Shown: positions 39,016-51,237, counted from the first letter of the stretch. The stretch is DNA of 64,000 nt from Amaranthus tricolor (GCF_026212465.1 NC_080059.1:25001292-25065291); one strand, 5' to 3'. Notes: a model not told the origin generated them from the sequence alone. A program made the numbers and translations.

Positions 39016-39741
39016 ATGGGAGAGAATCAAGATTTGAGGGTAGCTTTGGAAGCTCTCAATCGATCCATTGCTAGTCAAGAAAGGTTGGCCGAGACTAATG
39101 CCAATCTACAAGGGAATCTTGCTGCCTTAATGGCAAGACTCTTGAACGAGCAAGATAGGAGAGATCAAGATGAAGAACCTCCACCTAGGAGGGAGGATAG
39201 GAGTCTCAAAGTAGACGTCCCTTCCTTTGATGGGTCACTTGATCCAGAGAAGTACTTGGAATGGGAGAAATCCTTGGAAAGGTACTTTGAGTACAAGGAT
39301 ATTCAAGAAGAAGTGCAGAAATATAAGATAGCCAAGGTGAAACTGAAGGGCTATGGTGACAGTTGGTTGCAAGGGGAACAAAGGGCACGTACCCTTAGGG
39401 GTAAAGCTCCCATATCAACTTGGAACAAGATGAAGAAACGGATGAGAGACCGTTTCATTCCTCACAATTACAAGCAAAGCCAATATGTGAAGTGGAGTAC
39501 TTTGCAACAAAATGGAGATTCCGTGGAAGACTACATCAAAGAGTTTGATAGGCTTGCCATTGTGTGTGAAGACCAAGATGGTCAAGGTACAAGTGTCCAA
39601 GATGTCCAAGTCCAATCCAATGCAAGAGAATTAATTTTGTCCAAGTCTTATTTTGATCATAGCATGCACGGTCCAAATAAGTCATCAAATGGTTGTACTT
39701 TGCTAAGTATGACTAAGTACTTTGTTGAAAGTATAAATTAA
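39016..39741 (+). CDS. gag: Truncated Gag-LTR fusion ORF (copy 9)
   Basis: A 241-aa frame, identical in protein sequence to copy 1. It ends within LTR 10. Confidence 0.72.
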   Translation: MGENQDLRVALEALNRSIASQERLAETNANLQGNLAALMARLLNEQDRRDQDEEPPPRREDRSLKVDVPSFDGSLDPEKYLEWEKSLERYFEYKDIQEEVQKYKIAKVKLKGYGDSWLQGEQRARTLRGKAPISTWNKMKKRMRDRFIPHNYKQSQYVKWSTLQQNGDSVEDYIKEFDRLAIVCEDQDGQGTSVQDVQVQSNARELILSKSYFDHSMHGPNKSSNGCTLLSMTKYFVESIN

Positions 39742-40598
39742 AGGGTGTCGGTTACAAGGAATTAATTCCAAACAGTTTTGGAATACGAAGGGGCATGTTT
39801 TAAGGAGATTTAAAGCTGGTTTTTAATCTCATTTAAAGCTGCAGTTTTGGAATTCAAAGGGGCATGTTTTTAGGAGTATTTATGGCTGAATATTAACCTT
39901 TTTTAGTGGGGGTTACTAGGCATTATTGTAGGAGTAAAATGCAATAATAAAGAAGCTTAAATGGAGGAGTAAATGGGAGTTACCAGGCAAATGAATGGGC
40001 TGTTTTGGATGTTACTTTGCACACTTGAAGGAGCCATGTGAAGAGTTTAATTGCTGGCCATTTCTTCCCTAGTTTTAATCTTTGTTTAATTAGTCTTAAG
40101 TGTGTGTAATGGAGATTAATGTGGACATTGATTAGCCACTTAATTCTCTTTTATTTTGTTGTCTTTTTATTTTCTTTTGTGAATTTATTTAGGCAAGTGA
40201 AAGGTTGTAATTATTTAATGTAAGAATGCTATATATAGCATACTTTGATGAATGAAAAACACATCCAGAAATTTGCCAAAAAACTTGTGTTTTGTTTATT
40301 GAACTTGACTTGTGTTTAGTCAATTTTAATTGTCCAAATTTGAGTGTTCCAAATTTGAAGAGTTAGAGTTTTAGTGAGAGTTCCTAAAACTAAAGCTTGT
40401 AGTTGACGATTTGGTGAGAGTTCCCTAATCTAAGCTACACCCAAACAAGTGAGTGAGTGTTCCTCCTTGTTATATCCTCAAGTTTAGGGTGAGAGTTCCC
40501 CTAACTAATCTGATCATACTAAAAAAATATACCAAAAAACGTGTGACCCCTTTAACTTATCATTTTGTAACAAGGTTTCTCGTCTTGTTTACACATCA
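39579..40598 (+). repeat. Array LTR 10
   Basis: Standard 1020-bp form. Confidence 0.88.
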
Positions 40599-40662
40599 TT
40601 TGGCGCGTCAGGTAGGGGGAGTTTTTCCATACACTTCCAAAGGGGTCGAATACCTACATATC

Positions 40663-41388
40663 ATGGGAGAGAATCAAGATTTGAGGGTAGCTTTGGAAGC
40701 TCTCAATCGATCCATTGCTAGTCAAGAAAGGTTGGCCGAGACTAATGCCAATCTACAAGGGAATCTTGCTGCCTTAATGGCAAGACTCTTGAACGAGCAA
40801 GATAGGAGAGATCAAGATGAAGAACCTCCACCTAGGAGGGAGGATAGGAGTCTCAAAGTAGACGTCCCTTCCTTTGATGGGTCACTTGATCCAGAGAAGT
40901 ACTTGGAATGGGAGAAATCCTTGGAAAGGTACTTTGAGTACAAGGATATTCAAGAAGAAGTGCAGAAATATAAGATAGCCAAGGTGAAACTGAAGGGCTA
41001 TGGTGACAGTTGGTTGCAAGGGGAACAAAGGGCACGTACCCTTAGGGGTAAAGCTCCCATATCAACTTGGAACAAGATGAAGAAACGGATGAGAGACCGT
41101 TTCATTCCTCACAATTACAAGCAAAGCCAATATGTGAAGTGGAGTACTTTGCAACAAAATGGAGATTCCGTGGAAGACTACATCAAAGAGTTTGATAGGC
41201 TTGCCATTGTGTGTGAAGACCAAGATGGTCAAGGTACAAGTGTCCAAGATGTCCAAGTCCAATCCAATGCAAGAGAATTAATTTTGTCCAAGTCTTATTT
41301 TGATCATAGCATGCACGGTCCAAATAAGTCATCAAATGGTTGTACTTTGCTAAGTATGACTAAGTACTTTGTTGAAAGTATAAATTAA
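40663..41388 (+). CDS. gag: Truncated Gag-LTR fusion ORF (copy 10)
   Basis: A 241-aa frame, identical in protein sequence to copy 1. It ends within LTR 11. Confidence 0.72.
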   Translation: MGENQDLRVALEALNRSIASQERLAETNANLQGNLAALMARLLNEQDRRDQDEEPPPRREDRSLKVDVPSFDGSLDPEKYLEWEKSLERYFEYKDIQEEVQKYKIAKVKLKGYGDSWLQGEQRARTLRGKAPISTWNKMKKRMRDRFIPHNYKQSQYVKWSTLQQNGDSVEDYIKEFDRLAIVCEDQDGQGTSVQDVQVQSNARELILSKSYFDHSMHGPNKSSNGCTLLSMTKYFVESIN

Positions 41389-42245
41389 AGGGTGTCGGTT
41401 ACAAGGAATTAATTCCAAACAGTTTTGGAATACGAAGGGGCATGTTTTAAGGAGATTTAAAGCTGGTTTTTAATCTCATTTAAAGCTGCAGTTTTGGAAT
41501 TCAAAGGGGCATGTTTTTAGGAGTATTTATTGCTGAATATTAACCTTTTTTAGTGGGGGTTACTAGGCATTATTGTAGGAGTAAAATGCAATAATAAAGA
41601 AGCTTAAATGGAGGAGTAAATGGGAGTTACCAAGCAAATGAATGGGCTGTTTTGGATGTTACTTTGCACACTTGAAGGAGCCATGTGAAGAGTTTAATTG
41701 CTGGCCATTTCTTCCCTAGTTTTAATCTTTGTTTAATTAGTCTTAAGTGTGTGTAATGGAGATTAATGTGGACATTGATTAGCCACTTAATTCTCTTTTA
41801 TTTTGTTGTCTTTTTATTTTCTTTTGTGAATTTATTTAGGCAAGTGAAAGGTTGTAATTATTTAATGTAAGAATGCTATATATAGCATACTTTGATGAAT
41901 GAAAAACACATCCAGAAATTTGCCAAAAAACTTGTGTTTTGTTTATTGAACTTGACTTGTGTTTAGTCAATTTTAATTGTCCAAATTTGAGTGTTCCAAA
42001 TTTGAAGAGTTAGAGTTTTAGTGAGAGTTCCTAAAACTAAAGCTTGTAGTTGACGATTTGGTGAGAGTTCCCTAATCTAAGCTACACCCAAACAAGTGAG
42101 TGAGTGTTCCTCCTTGTTATATCCTCAAGTTTAGGGTGAGAGTTCCCCTAACTAATCTGATCATACTAAAAAAATATACCAAAAAACGTGTGACCCCTTT
42201 AACTTATCATTTTGTAACAAGGTTTCTCGTCTTGTTTACACATCA
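41226..42245 (+). repeat. Array LTR 11 (T type)
   Basis: 1020 bp with both linked T-type changes. It begins a second run of alternating T and D units. Confidence 0.88.
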
Positions 42246-42309
42246 TTTGGCGCGTCAGGTAGGGGGAGTTTTTCCATACACTTCCAAAGGGGTCGAATAC
42301 CTACATATC

Positions 42310-43035
42310 ATGGGAGAGAATCAAGATTTGAGGGTAGCTTTGGAAGCTCTCAATCGATCCATTGCTAGTCAAGAAAGGTTGGCCGAGACTAATGCCAATC
42401 TACAAGGGAATCTTGCTGCCTTAATGGCAAGACTCTTGAACGAGCAAGATAGGAGAGATCAAGATGAAGAACCTCCACCTAGGAGGGAGGATAGGAGTCT
42501 CAAAGTAGACGTCCCTTCCTTTGATGGGTCACTTGATCCAGAGAAGTACTTGGAATGGGAGAAATCCTTGGAAAGGTACTTTGAGTACAAGGATATTCAA
42601 GAAGAAGTGCAGAAATATAAGATAGCCAAGGTGAAACTGAAGGGCTATGGTGACAGTTGGTTGCAAGGGGAACAAAGGGCACGTACCCTTAGGGGTAAAG
42701 CTCCCATATCAACTTGGAACAAGATGAAGAAACGGATGAGAGACCGTTTCATTCCTCACAATTACAAGCAAAGCCAATATGTGAAGTGGAGTACTTTGCA
42801 ACAAAATGGAGATTCCGTGGAAGACTACATCAAAGAGTTTGATAGGCTTGCCATTGTGTGTGAAGACCAAGATGGTCAAGGTACAAGTGTCCAAGATGTC
42901 CAAGTCCAATCCAATGCAAGAGAATTAATTTTGTCCAAGTCTTATTTTGATCATAGCATGCACGGTCCAAATAAGTCATCAAATGGTTGTACTTTGCTAA
43001 GTATGACTAAGTACTTTGTTGAAAGTATAAATTAA
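42310..43035 (+). CDS. gag: Truncated Gag-LTR fusion ORF (copy 11)
   Basis: A 241-aa frame, identical in protein sequence to copy 1. It ends within LTR 12. Confidence 0.72.
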   Translation: MGENQDLRVALEALNRSIASQERLAETNANLQGNLAALMARLLNEQDRRDQDEEPPPRREDRSLKVDVPSFDGSLDPEKYLEWEKSLERYFEYKDIQEEVQKYKIAKVKLKGYGDSWLQGEQRARTLRGKAPISTWNKMKKRMRDRFIPHNYKQSQYVKWSTLQQNGDSVEDYIKEFDRLAIVCEDQDGQGTSVQDVQVQSNARELILSKSYFDHSMHGPNKSSNGCTLLSMTKYFVESIN

Positions 43036-43881
43036 AGGGTGTCGGTTACAAGGAATTAATTCCAAACAGTTTTGGAATACGAAGGGGCATGTTTTAAGGA
43101 GATTTAAAGCTGGTTTTTAATCTCATTTAAAGCTGCAGTTTTGGAATTCAAAGGGGCATGTTTTTAGGAGTATTTATGGCTGAATATTAACCTTTTTTAG
43201 TGGGGGTTACTAGGCATTATTGTAGGAGTAAAATGCAATAATAAAGAAGCTTAAATGGAGGAGTAAATGGGAGTTACCAGGCAAATGAATGGGCTGTTTT
43301 GGATGTTACTTTGCACACTTGAAGGAGCCATGTGAAGAGTTTAATTGCTGGCCATTTCTTCCCTAGTTTTAATCTTTGTTTAATTAGTCTTAAGTGTGTG
43401 TAATGGAGATTAATGTGGACATTGATTAGCCACTTAATTCTCTTTTATTTTGTTGTCTTTTTATTTTCTTTTGTGAATTTATTTAGGCAAGTGAAAGGTT
43501 GTAATTATTTAATGTAAGAATGCTATATATAGCATACTTTGATGAATGAAAAACACATCCAGAAATTTGCCAAAAAACTTGTGTTTTGTTTATTGAACTT
43601 GACTTGTGTTTAGTCAATTTTAATTGTCCAAATTTGAGTGTTCCAAATTTGAAGAGTTAGAGTTTTAGTGAGAGTTCCTAAAACTAAAGCTTGTAGTTGA
43701 CGATTTGGTGAGAGTTCCTACACCCAAACAAGTGAGTGAGTGTTCCTCCTTGTTATATCCTCAAGTTTAGGGTGAGAGTTCCCCTAACTAATCTGATCAT
43801 ACTAAAAAAATATACCAAAAAACGTGTGACCCCTTTAACTTATCATTTTGTAACAAGGTTTCTCGTCTTGTTTACACATCA
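42873..43881 (+). repeat. Array LTR 12 (D type, 11-bp deletion)
   Basis: 1009 bp, with the 11-bp deletion at about 43718 and no T-type changes. Confidence 0.88.
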
Positions 43882-43945
43882 TTTGGCGCGTCAGGTAGGG
43901 GGAGTTTTTCCATACACTTCCAAAGGGGTCGAATACCTACATATC

Positions 43946-44671
43946 ATGGGAGAGAATCAAGATTTGAGGGTAGCTTTGGAAGCTCTCAATCGATCCATTG
44001 CTAGTCAAGAAAGGTTGGCCGAGACTAATGCCAATCTACAAGGGAATCTTGCTGCCTTAATGGCAAGACTCTTGAACGAGCAAGATAGGAGAGATCAAGA
44101 TGAAGAACCTCCACCTAGGAGGGAGGATAGGAGTCTCAAAGTAGACGTCCCTTCCTTTGATGGGTCACTTGATCCAGAGAAGTACTTGGAATGGGAGAAA
44201 TCCTTGGAAAGGTACTTTGAGTACAAGGATATTCAAGAAGAAGTGCAGAAATATAAGATAGCCAAGGTGAAACTGAAGGGCTATGGTGACAGTTGGTTGC
44301 AAGGGGAACAAAGGGCACGTACCCTTAGGGGTAAAGCTCCCATATCAACTTGGAACAAGATGAAGAAACGGATGAGAGACCGTTTCATTCCTCACAATTA
44401 CAAGCAAAGCCAATATGTGAAGTGGAGTACTTTGCAACAAAATGGAGATTCCGTGGAAGACTACATCAAAGAGTTTGATAGGCTTGCCATTGTGTGTGAA
44501 GACCAAGATGGTCAAGGTACAAGTGTCCAAGATGTCCAAGTCCAATCCAATGCAAGAGAATTAATTTTGTCCAAGTCTTATTTTGATCATAGCATGCACG
44601 GTCCAAATAAGTCATCAAATGGTTGTACTTTGCTAAGTATGACTAAGTACTTTGTTGAAAGTATAAATTAA
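43946..44671 (+). CDS. gag: Truncated Gag-LTR fusion ORF (copy 12)
   Basis: A 241-aa frame, identical in protein sequence to copy 1. It ends within LTR 13. Confidence 0.72.
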   Translation: MGENQDLRVALEALNRSIASQERLAETNANLQGNLAALMARLLNEQDRRDQDEEPPPRREDRSLKVDVPSFDGSLDPEKYLEWEKSLERYFEYKDIQEEVQKYKIAKVKLKGYGDSWLQGEQRARTLRGKAPISTWNKMKKRMRDRFIPHNYKQSQYVKWSTLQQNGDSVEDYIKEFDRLAIVCEDQDGQGTSVQDVQVQSNARELILSKSYFDHSMHGPNKSSNGCTLLSMTKYFVESIN

Positions 44672-45528
44672 AGGGTGTCGGTTACAAGGAATTAATTCCA
44701 AACAGTTTTGGAATACGAAGGGGCATGTTTTAAGGAGATTTAAAGCTGGTTTTTAATCTCATTTAAAGCTGCAGTTTTGGAATTCAAAGGGGCATGTTTT
44801 TAGGAGTATTTATTGCTGAATATTAACCTTTTTTAGTGGGGGTTACTAGGCATTATTGTAGGAGTAAAATGCAATAATAAAGAAGCTTAAATGGAGGAGT
44901 AAATGGGAGTTACCAAGCAAATGAATGGGCTGTTTTGGATGTTACTTTGCACACTTGAAGGAGCCATGTGAAGAGTTTAATTGCTGGCCATTTCTTCCCT
45001 AGTTTTAATCTTTGTTTAATTAGTCTTAAGTGTGTGTAATGGAGATTAATGTGGACATTGATTAGCCACTTAATTCTCTTTTATTTTGTTGTCTTTTTAT
45101 TTTCTTTTGTGAATTTATTTAGGCAAGTGAAAGGTTGTAATTATTTAATGTAAGAATGCTATATATAGCATACTTTGATGAATGAAAAACACATCCAGAA
45201 ATTTGCCAAAAAACTTGTGTTTTGTTTATTGAACTTGACTTGTGTTTAGTCAATTTTAATTGTCCAAATTTGAGTGTTCCAAATTTGAAGAGTTAGAGTT
45301 TTAGTGAGAGTTCCTAAAACTAAAGCTTGTAGTTGACGATTTGGTGAGAGTTCCCTAATCTAAGCTACACCCAAACAAGTGAGTGAGTGTTCCTCCTTGT
45401 TATATCCTCAAGTTTAGGGTGAGAGTTCCCCTAACTAATCTGATCATACTAAAAAAATATACCAAAAAACGTGTGACCCCTTTAACTTATCATTTTGTAA
45501 CAAGGTTTCTCGTCTTGTTTACACATCA
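44509..45528 (+). repeat. Array LTR 13 (T type)
   Basis: 1020 bp with both linked T-type changes. Confidence 0.88.
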
Positions 45529-45592
45529 TTTGGCGCGTCAGGTAGGGGGAGTTTTTCCATACACTTCCAAAGGGGTCGAATACCTACATATC

Positions 45593-46318
45593 ATGGGAGA
45601 GAATCAAGATTTGAGGGTAGCTTTGGAAGCTCTCAATCGATCCATTGCTAGTCAAGAAAGGTTGGCCGAGACTAATGCCAATCTACAAGGGAATCTTGCT
45701 GCCTTAATGGCAAGACTCTTGAACGAGCAAGATAGGAGAGATCAAGATGAAGAACCTCCACCTAGGAGGGAGGATAGGAGTCTCAAAGTAGACGTCCCTT
45801 CCTTTGATGGGTCACTTGATCCAGAGAAGTACTTGGAATGGGAGAAATCCTTGGAAAGGTACTTTGAGTACAAGGATATTCAAGAAGAAGTGCAGAAATA
45901 TAAGATAGCCAAGGTGAAACTGAAGGGCTATGGTGACAGTTGGTTGCAAGGGGAACAAAGGGCACGTACCCTTAGGGGTAAAGCTCCCATATCAACTTGG
46001 AACAAGATGAAGAAACGGATGAGAGACCGTTTCATTCCTCACAATTACAAGCAAAGCCAATATGTGAAGTGGAGTACTTTGCAACAAAATGGAGATTCCG
46101 TGGAAGACTACATCAAAGAGTTTGATAGGCTTGCCATTGTGTGTGAAGACCAAGATGGTCAAGGTACAAGTGTCCAAGATGTCCAAGTCCAATCCAATGC
46201 AAGAGAATTAATTTTGTCCAAGTCTTATTTTGATCATAGCATGCACGGTCCAAATAAGTCATCAAATGGTTGTACTTTGCTAAGTATGACTAAGTACTTT
46301 GTTGAAAGTATAAATTAA
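45593..46318 (+). CDS. gag: Truncated Gag-LTR fusion ORF (copy 13)
   Basis: A 241-aa frame, identical in protein sequence to copy 1. It ends within LTR 14. Confidence 0.72.
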   Translation: MGENQDLRVALEALNRSIASQERLAETNANLQGNLAALMARLLNEQDRRDQDEEPPPRREDRSLKVDVPSFDGSLDPEKYLEWEKSLERYFEYKDIQEEVQKYKIAKVKLKGYGDSWLQGEQRARTLRGKAPISTWNKMKKRMRDRFIPHNYKQSQYVKWSTLQQNGDSVEDYIKEFDRLAIVCEDQDGQGTSVQDVQVQSNARELILSKSYFDHSMHGPNKSSNGCTLLSMTKYFVESIN

Positions 46319-47164
46319 AGGGTGTCGGTTACAAGGAATTAATTCCAAACAGTTTTGGAATACGAAGGGGCATGTTTTAAGGAGATTTAAAGCTGGTTTT
46401 TAATCTCATTTAAAGCTGCAGTTTTGGAATTCAAAGGGGCATGTTTTTAGGAGTATTTATGGCTGAATATTAACCTTTTTTAGTGGGGGTTACTAGGCAT
46501 TATTGTAGGAGTAAAATGCAATAATAAAGAAGCTTAAATGGAGGAGTAAATGGGAGTAACCAGGCAAATGAATGGGCTGTTTTGGATGTTACTTTGCACA
46601 CTTGAAGGAGCCATGTGAAGAGTTTAATTGCTGGCCATTTCTTCCCTAGTTTTAATCTTTGTTTAATTAGTCTTAAGTGTGTGTAATGGAGATTAATGTG
46701 GACATTGATTAGCCACTTAATTCTCTTTTATTTTGTTGTCTTTTTATTTTCTTTTGTGAATTTATTTAGGCAAGTGAAAGGTTGTAATTATTTAATGTAA
46801 GAATGCTATATATAGCATACTTTGATGAATGAAAAACACATCCAGAAATTTGCCAAAAAACTTGTGTTTTGTTTATTGAACTTGACTTGTGTTTAGTCAA
46901 TTTTAATTGTCCAAATTTGAGTGTTCCAAATTTGAAGAGTTAGAGTTTTAGTGAGAGTTCCTAAAACTAAAGCTTGTAGTTGACGATTTGGTGAGAGTTC
47001 CTACACCCAAACAAGTGAGTGAGTGTTCCTCCTTGTTATATCCTCAAGTTTAGGGTGAGAGTTCCCCTAACTAATCTGATCATACTAAAAAAATATACCA
47101 AAAAACGTGTGACCCCTTTAACTTATCATTTTGTAACAAGGTTTCTCGTCTTGTTTACACATCA
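46156..47164 (+). repeat. Array LTR 14 (D type, 11-bp deletion)
   Basis: 1009 bp, with the 11-bp deletion at about 47002. It also has a private T-to-A change at 46558 (GGGAGTAACC). Confidence 0.88.
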
Positions 47165-47228
47165 TTTGGCGCGTCAGGTAGGGGGAGTTTTTCCATACAC
47201 TTCCAAAGGGGTCGAATACCTACATATC

Positions 47229-47954
47229 ATGGGAGAGAATCAAGATTTGAGGGTAGCTTTGGAAGCTCTCAATCGATCCATTGCTAGTCAAGAAAGGTTG
47301 GCCGAGACTAATGCCAATCTACAAGGGAATCTTGCTGCCTTAATGGCAAGACTCTTGAACGAGCAAGATAGGAGAGATCAAGATGAAGAACCTCCACCTA
47401 GGAGGGAGGATAGGAGTCTCAAAGTAGACGTCCCTTCCTTTGATGGGTCACTTGATCCAGAGAAGTACTTGGAATGGGAGAAATCCTTGGAAAGGTACTT
47501 TGAGTACAAGGATATTCAAGAAGAAGTGCAGAAATATAAGATAGCCAAGGTGAAACTGAAGGGCTATGGTGACAGTTGGTTGCAAGGGGAACAAAGGGCA
47601 CGTACCCTTAGGGGTAAAGCTCCCATATCAACTTGGAACAAGATGAAGAAACGGATGAGAGACCGTTTCATTCCTCACAATTACAAGCAAAGCCAATATG
47701 TGAAGTGGAGTACTTTGCAACAAAATGGAGATTCCGTGGAAGACTACATCAAAGAGTTTGATAGGCTTGCCATTGTGTGTGAAGACCAAGATGGTCAAGG
47801 TACAAGTGTCCAAGATGTCCAAGTCCAATCCAATGCAAGAGAATTAATTTTGTCCAAGTCTTATTTTGATCATAGCATGCACGGTCCAAATAAGTCATCA
47901 AATGGTTGTACTTTGCTAAGTATGACTAAGTACTTTGTTGAAAGTATAAATTAA
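47229..47954 (+). CDS. gag: Truncated Gag-LTR fusion ORF (copy 14)
   Basis: A 241-aa frame, identical in protein sequence to copy 1. It ends within LTR 15. Confidence 0.72.
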   Translation: MGENQDLRVALEALNRSIASQERLAETNANLQGNLAALMARLLNEQDRRDQDEEPPPRREDRSLKVDVPSFDGSLDPEKYLEWEKSLERYFEYKDIQEEVQKYKIAKVKLKGYGDSWLQGEQRARTLRGKAPISTWNKMKKRMRDRFIPHNYKQSQYVKWSTLQQNGDSVEDYIKEFDRLAIVCEDQDGQGTSVQDVQVQSNARELILSKSYFDHSMHGPNKSSNGCTLLSMTKYFVESIN

Positions 47955-48811
47955 AGGGTGTCGGTTACAAGGAATTAATTCCAAACAGTTTTGGAATACG
48001 AAGGGGCATGTTTTAAGGAGATTTAAAGCTGGTTTTTAATCTCATTTAAAGCTGCAGTTTTGGAATTCAAAGGGGCATGTTTTTAGGAGTATTTATTGCT
48101 GAATATTAACCTTTTTTAGTGGGGGTTACTAGGCATTATTGTAGGAGTAAAATGCAATAATAAAGAAGCTTAAATGGAGGAGTAAATGGGAGTTACCAAG
48201 CAAATGAATGGGTTGTTTTGGATGTTACTTTGCACACTTGAAGGAGCCATGTGAAGAGTTTAATTGCTGGCCATTTCTTCCCTAGTTTTAATCTTTGTTT
48301 AATTAGTCTTAAGTGTGTGTAATGGAGATTAATGTGGACATTGATTAGCCACTTAATTCTCTTTTATTTTGTTGTCTTTTTATTTTCTTTTGTGAATTTA
48401 TTTAGGCAAGTGAAAGGTTGTAATTATTTAATGTAAGAATGCTATATATAGCATACTTTGATGAATGAAAAACACATCCAGAAATTTGCCAAAAAACTTG
48501 TGTTTTGTTTATTGAACTTGACTTGTGTTTAGTCAATTTTAATTGTCCAAATTTGAGTGTTCCAAATTTGAAGAGTTAGAGTTTTAGTGAGAGTTCCTAA
48601 AACTAAAGCTTGTAGTTGACGATTTGGTGAGAGTTCCCTAATCTAAGCTACACCCAAACAAGTGAGTGAGTGTTCCTCCTTGTTATATCCTCAAGTTTAG
48701 GGTGAGAGTTCCCCTAACTAATCTGATCATACTAAAAAAATATACCAAAAAACGTGTGACCCCTTTAACTTATCATTTTGTAACAAGGTTTCTCGTCTTG
48801 TTTACACATCA
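47792..48811 (+). repeat. Array LTR 15 (T type)
   Basis: 1020 bp with both linked T-type changes and a private C-to-T change at 48213. Confidence 0.88.
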
Positions 48812-48875
48812 TTTGGCGCGTCAGGTAGGGGGAGTTTTTCCATACACTTCCAAAGGGGTCGAATACCTACATATC

Positions 48876-49601
48876 ATGGGAGAGAATCAAGATTTGAGGG
48901 TAGCTTTGGAAGCTCTCAATCGATCCATTGCTAGTCAAGAAAGGTTGGCCGAGACTAATGCCAATCTACAAGGGAATCTTGCTGCCTTAATGGCAAGACT
49001 CTTGAACGAGCAAGATAGGAGAGATCAAGATGAAGAACCTCCACCTAGGAGGGAGGATAGGAGTCTCAAAGTAGACGTCCCTTCCTTTGATGGGTCACTT
49101 GATCCAGAGAAGTACTTGGAATGGGAGAAATCCTTGGAAAGGTACTTTGAGTACAAGGATATTCAAGAAGAAGTGCAGAAATATAAGATAGCCAAGGTGA
49201 AACTGAAGGGCTATGGTGACAGTTGGTTGCAAGGGGAACAAAGGGCACGTACCCTTAGGGGTAAAGCTCCCATATCAACTTGGAACAAGATGAAGAAACG
49301 GATGAGAGACCGTTTCATTCCTCACAATTACAAGCAAAGCCAATATGTGAAGTGGAGTACTTTGCAACAAAATGGAGATTCCGTGGAAGACTACATCAAA
49401 GAGTTTGATAGGCTTGCCATTGTGTGTGAAGACCAAGATGGTCAAGGTACAAGTGTCCAAGATGTCCAAGTCCAATCCAATGCAAGAGAATTAATTTTGT
49501 CCAAGTCTTATTTTGATCATAGCATGCACGGTCCAAATAAGTCATCAAATGGTTGTACTTTGCTAAGTATGACTAAGTACTTTGTTGAAAGTATAAATTA
49601 A
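48876..49601 (+). CDS. gag: Truncated Gag-LTR fusion ORF (copy 15)
   Basis: A 241-aa frame, identical in protein sequence to copy 1. It ends within LTR 16. Confidence 0.72.
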   Translation: MGENQDLRVALEALNRSIASQERLAETNANLQGNLAALMARLLNEQDRRDQDEEPPPRREDRSLKVDVPSFDGSLDPEKYLEWEKSLERYFEYKDIQEEVQKYKIAKVKLKGYGDSWLQGEQRARTLRGKAPISTWNKMKKRMRDRFIPHNYKQSQYVKWSTLQQNGDSVEDYIKEFDRLAIVCEDQDGQGTSVQDVQVQSNARELILSKSYFDHSMHGPNKSSNGCTLLSMTKYFVESIN

Positions 49602-50447
49602 AGGGTGTCGGTTACAAGGAATTAATTCCAAACAGTTTTGGAATACGAAGGGGCATGTTTTAAGGAGATTTAAAGCTGGTTTTTAATCTCATTTAAAGCT
49701 GCAGTTTTGGAATTCAAAGGGGCATGTTTTTAGGAGTATTTATGGCTGAATATTAACCTTTTTTAGTGGGGGTTACTAGGCATTATTGTAGGAGTAAAAT
49801 GCAATAATAAAGAAGCTTAAATGGAGGAGTAAATGGGAGTTACCAGGCAAATGAATGGGCTGTTTTGGATGTTACTTTGCACACTTGAAGGAGCCATGTG
49901 AAGAGTTTAATTGCTGGCCATTTCTTCCCTAGTTTTAATCTTTGTTTAATTAGTCTTAAGTGTGTGTAATGGAGATTAATGTGGACATTGATTAGCCACT
50001 TAATTCTCTTTTATTTTGTTGTCTTTTTATTTTCTTTTGTGAATTTATTTAGGCAAGTGAAAGGTTGTAATTATTTAATGTAAGAATGCTATATATAGCA
50101 TACTTTGATGAATGAAAAACACATCCAGAAATTTGCCAAAAAACTTGTGTTTTGTTTATTGAACTTGACTTGTGTTTAGTCAATTTTAATTGTCCAAATT
50201 TGAGTGTTCCAAATTTGAAGAGTTAGAGTTTTAGTGAGAGTTCCTAAAACTAAAGCTTGTAGTTGACGATTTGGTGAGAGTTCCTACACCCAAACAAGTG
50301 AGTGAGTGTTCCTCCTTGTTATATCCTCAAGTTTAGGGTGAGAGTTCCCCTAACTAATCTGATCATACTAAAAAAATATACCAAAAAACGTGTGACCCCT
50401 TTAACTTATCATTTTGTAACAAGGTTTCTCGTCTTGTTTACACATCA
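49439..50447 (+). repeat. Array LTR 16 (D type, 11-bp deletion)
   Basis: 1009 bp, with the 11-bp deletion at about 50284. It is the last D unit in the array. Confidence 0.88.
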
Positions 50448-50511
50448 TTTGGCGCGTCAGGTAGGGGGAGTTTTTCCATACACTTCCAAAGGGGTCGAAT
50501 ACCTACATATC

Positions 50512-51237
50512 ATGGGAGAGAATCAAGATTTGAGGGTAGCTTTGGAAGCTCTCAATCGATCCATTGCTAGTCAAGAAAGGTTGGCCGAGACTAATGCCAA
50601 TCTACAAGGGAATCTTGCTGCCTTAATGGCAAGACTCTTGAACGAGCAAGATAGGAGAGATCAAGATGAAGAACCTCCACCTAGGAGGGAGGATAGGAGT
50701 CTCAAAGTAGACGTCCCTTCCTTTGATGGGTCACTTGATCCAGAGAAGTACTTGGAATGGGAGAAATCCTTGGAAAGGTACTTTGAGTACAAGGATATTC
50801 AAGAAGAAGTGCAGAAATATAAGATAGCCAAGGTGAAACTGAAGGGCTATGGTGACAGTTGGTTGCAAGGGGAACAAAGGGCACGTACCCTTAGGGGTAA
50901 AGCTCCCATATCAACTTGGAACAAGATGAAGAAACGGATGAGAGACCGTTTCATTCCTCACAATTACAAGCAAAGCCAATATGTGAAGTGGAGTACTTTG
51001 CAACAAAATGGAGATTCCGTGGAAGACTACATCAAAGAGTTTGATAGGCTTGCCATTGTGTGTGAAGACCAAGATGGTCAAGGTACAAGTGTCCAAGATG
51101 TCCAAGTCCAATCCAATGCAAGAGAATTAATTTTGTCCAAGTCTTATTTTGATCATAGCATGCACGGTCCAAATAAGTCATCAAATGGTTGTACTTTGCT
51201 AAGTATGACTAAGTACTTTGTTGAAAGTATAAATTAA
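50512..51237 (+). CDS. gag: Truncated Gag-LTR fusion ORF (copy 16)
   Basis: A 241-aa frame, identical in protein sequence to copy 1. It ends within LTR 17. Confidence 0.72.
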   Translation: MGENQDLRVALEALNRSIASQERLAETNANLQGNLAALMARLLNEQDRRDQDEEPPPRREDRSLKVDVPSFDGSLDPEKYLEWEKSLERYFEYKDIQEEVQKYKIAKVKLKGYGDSWLQGEQRARTLRGKAPISTWNKMKKRMRDRFIPHNYKQSQYVKWSTLQQNGDSVEDYIKEFDRLAIVCEDQDGQGTSVQDVQVQSNARELILSKSYFDHSMHGPNKSSNGCTLLSMTKYFVESIN

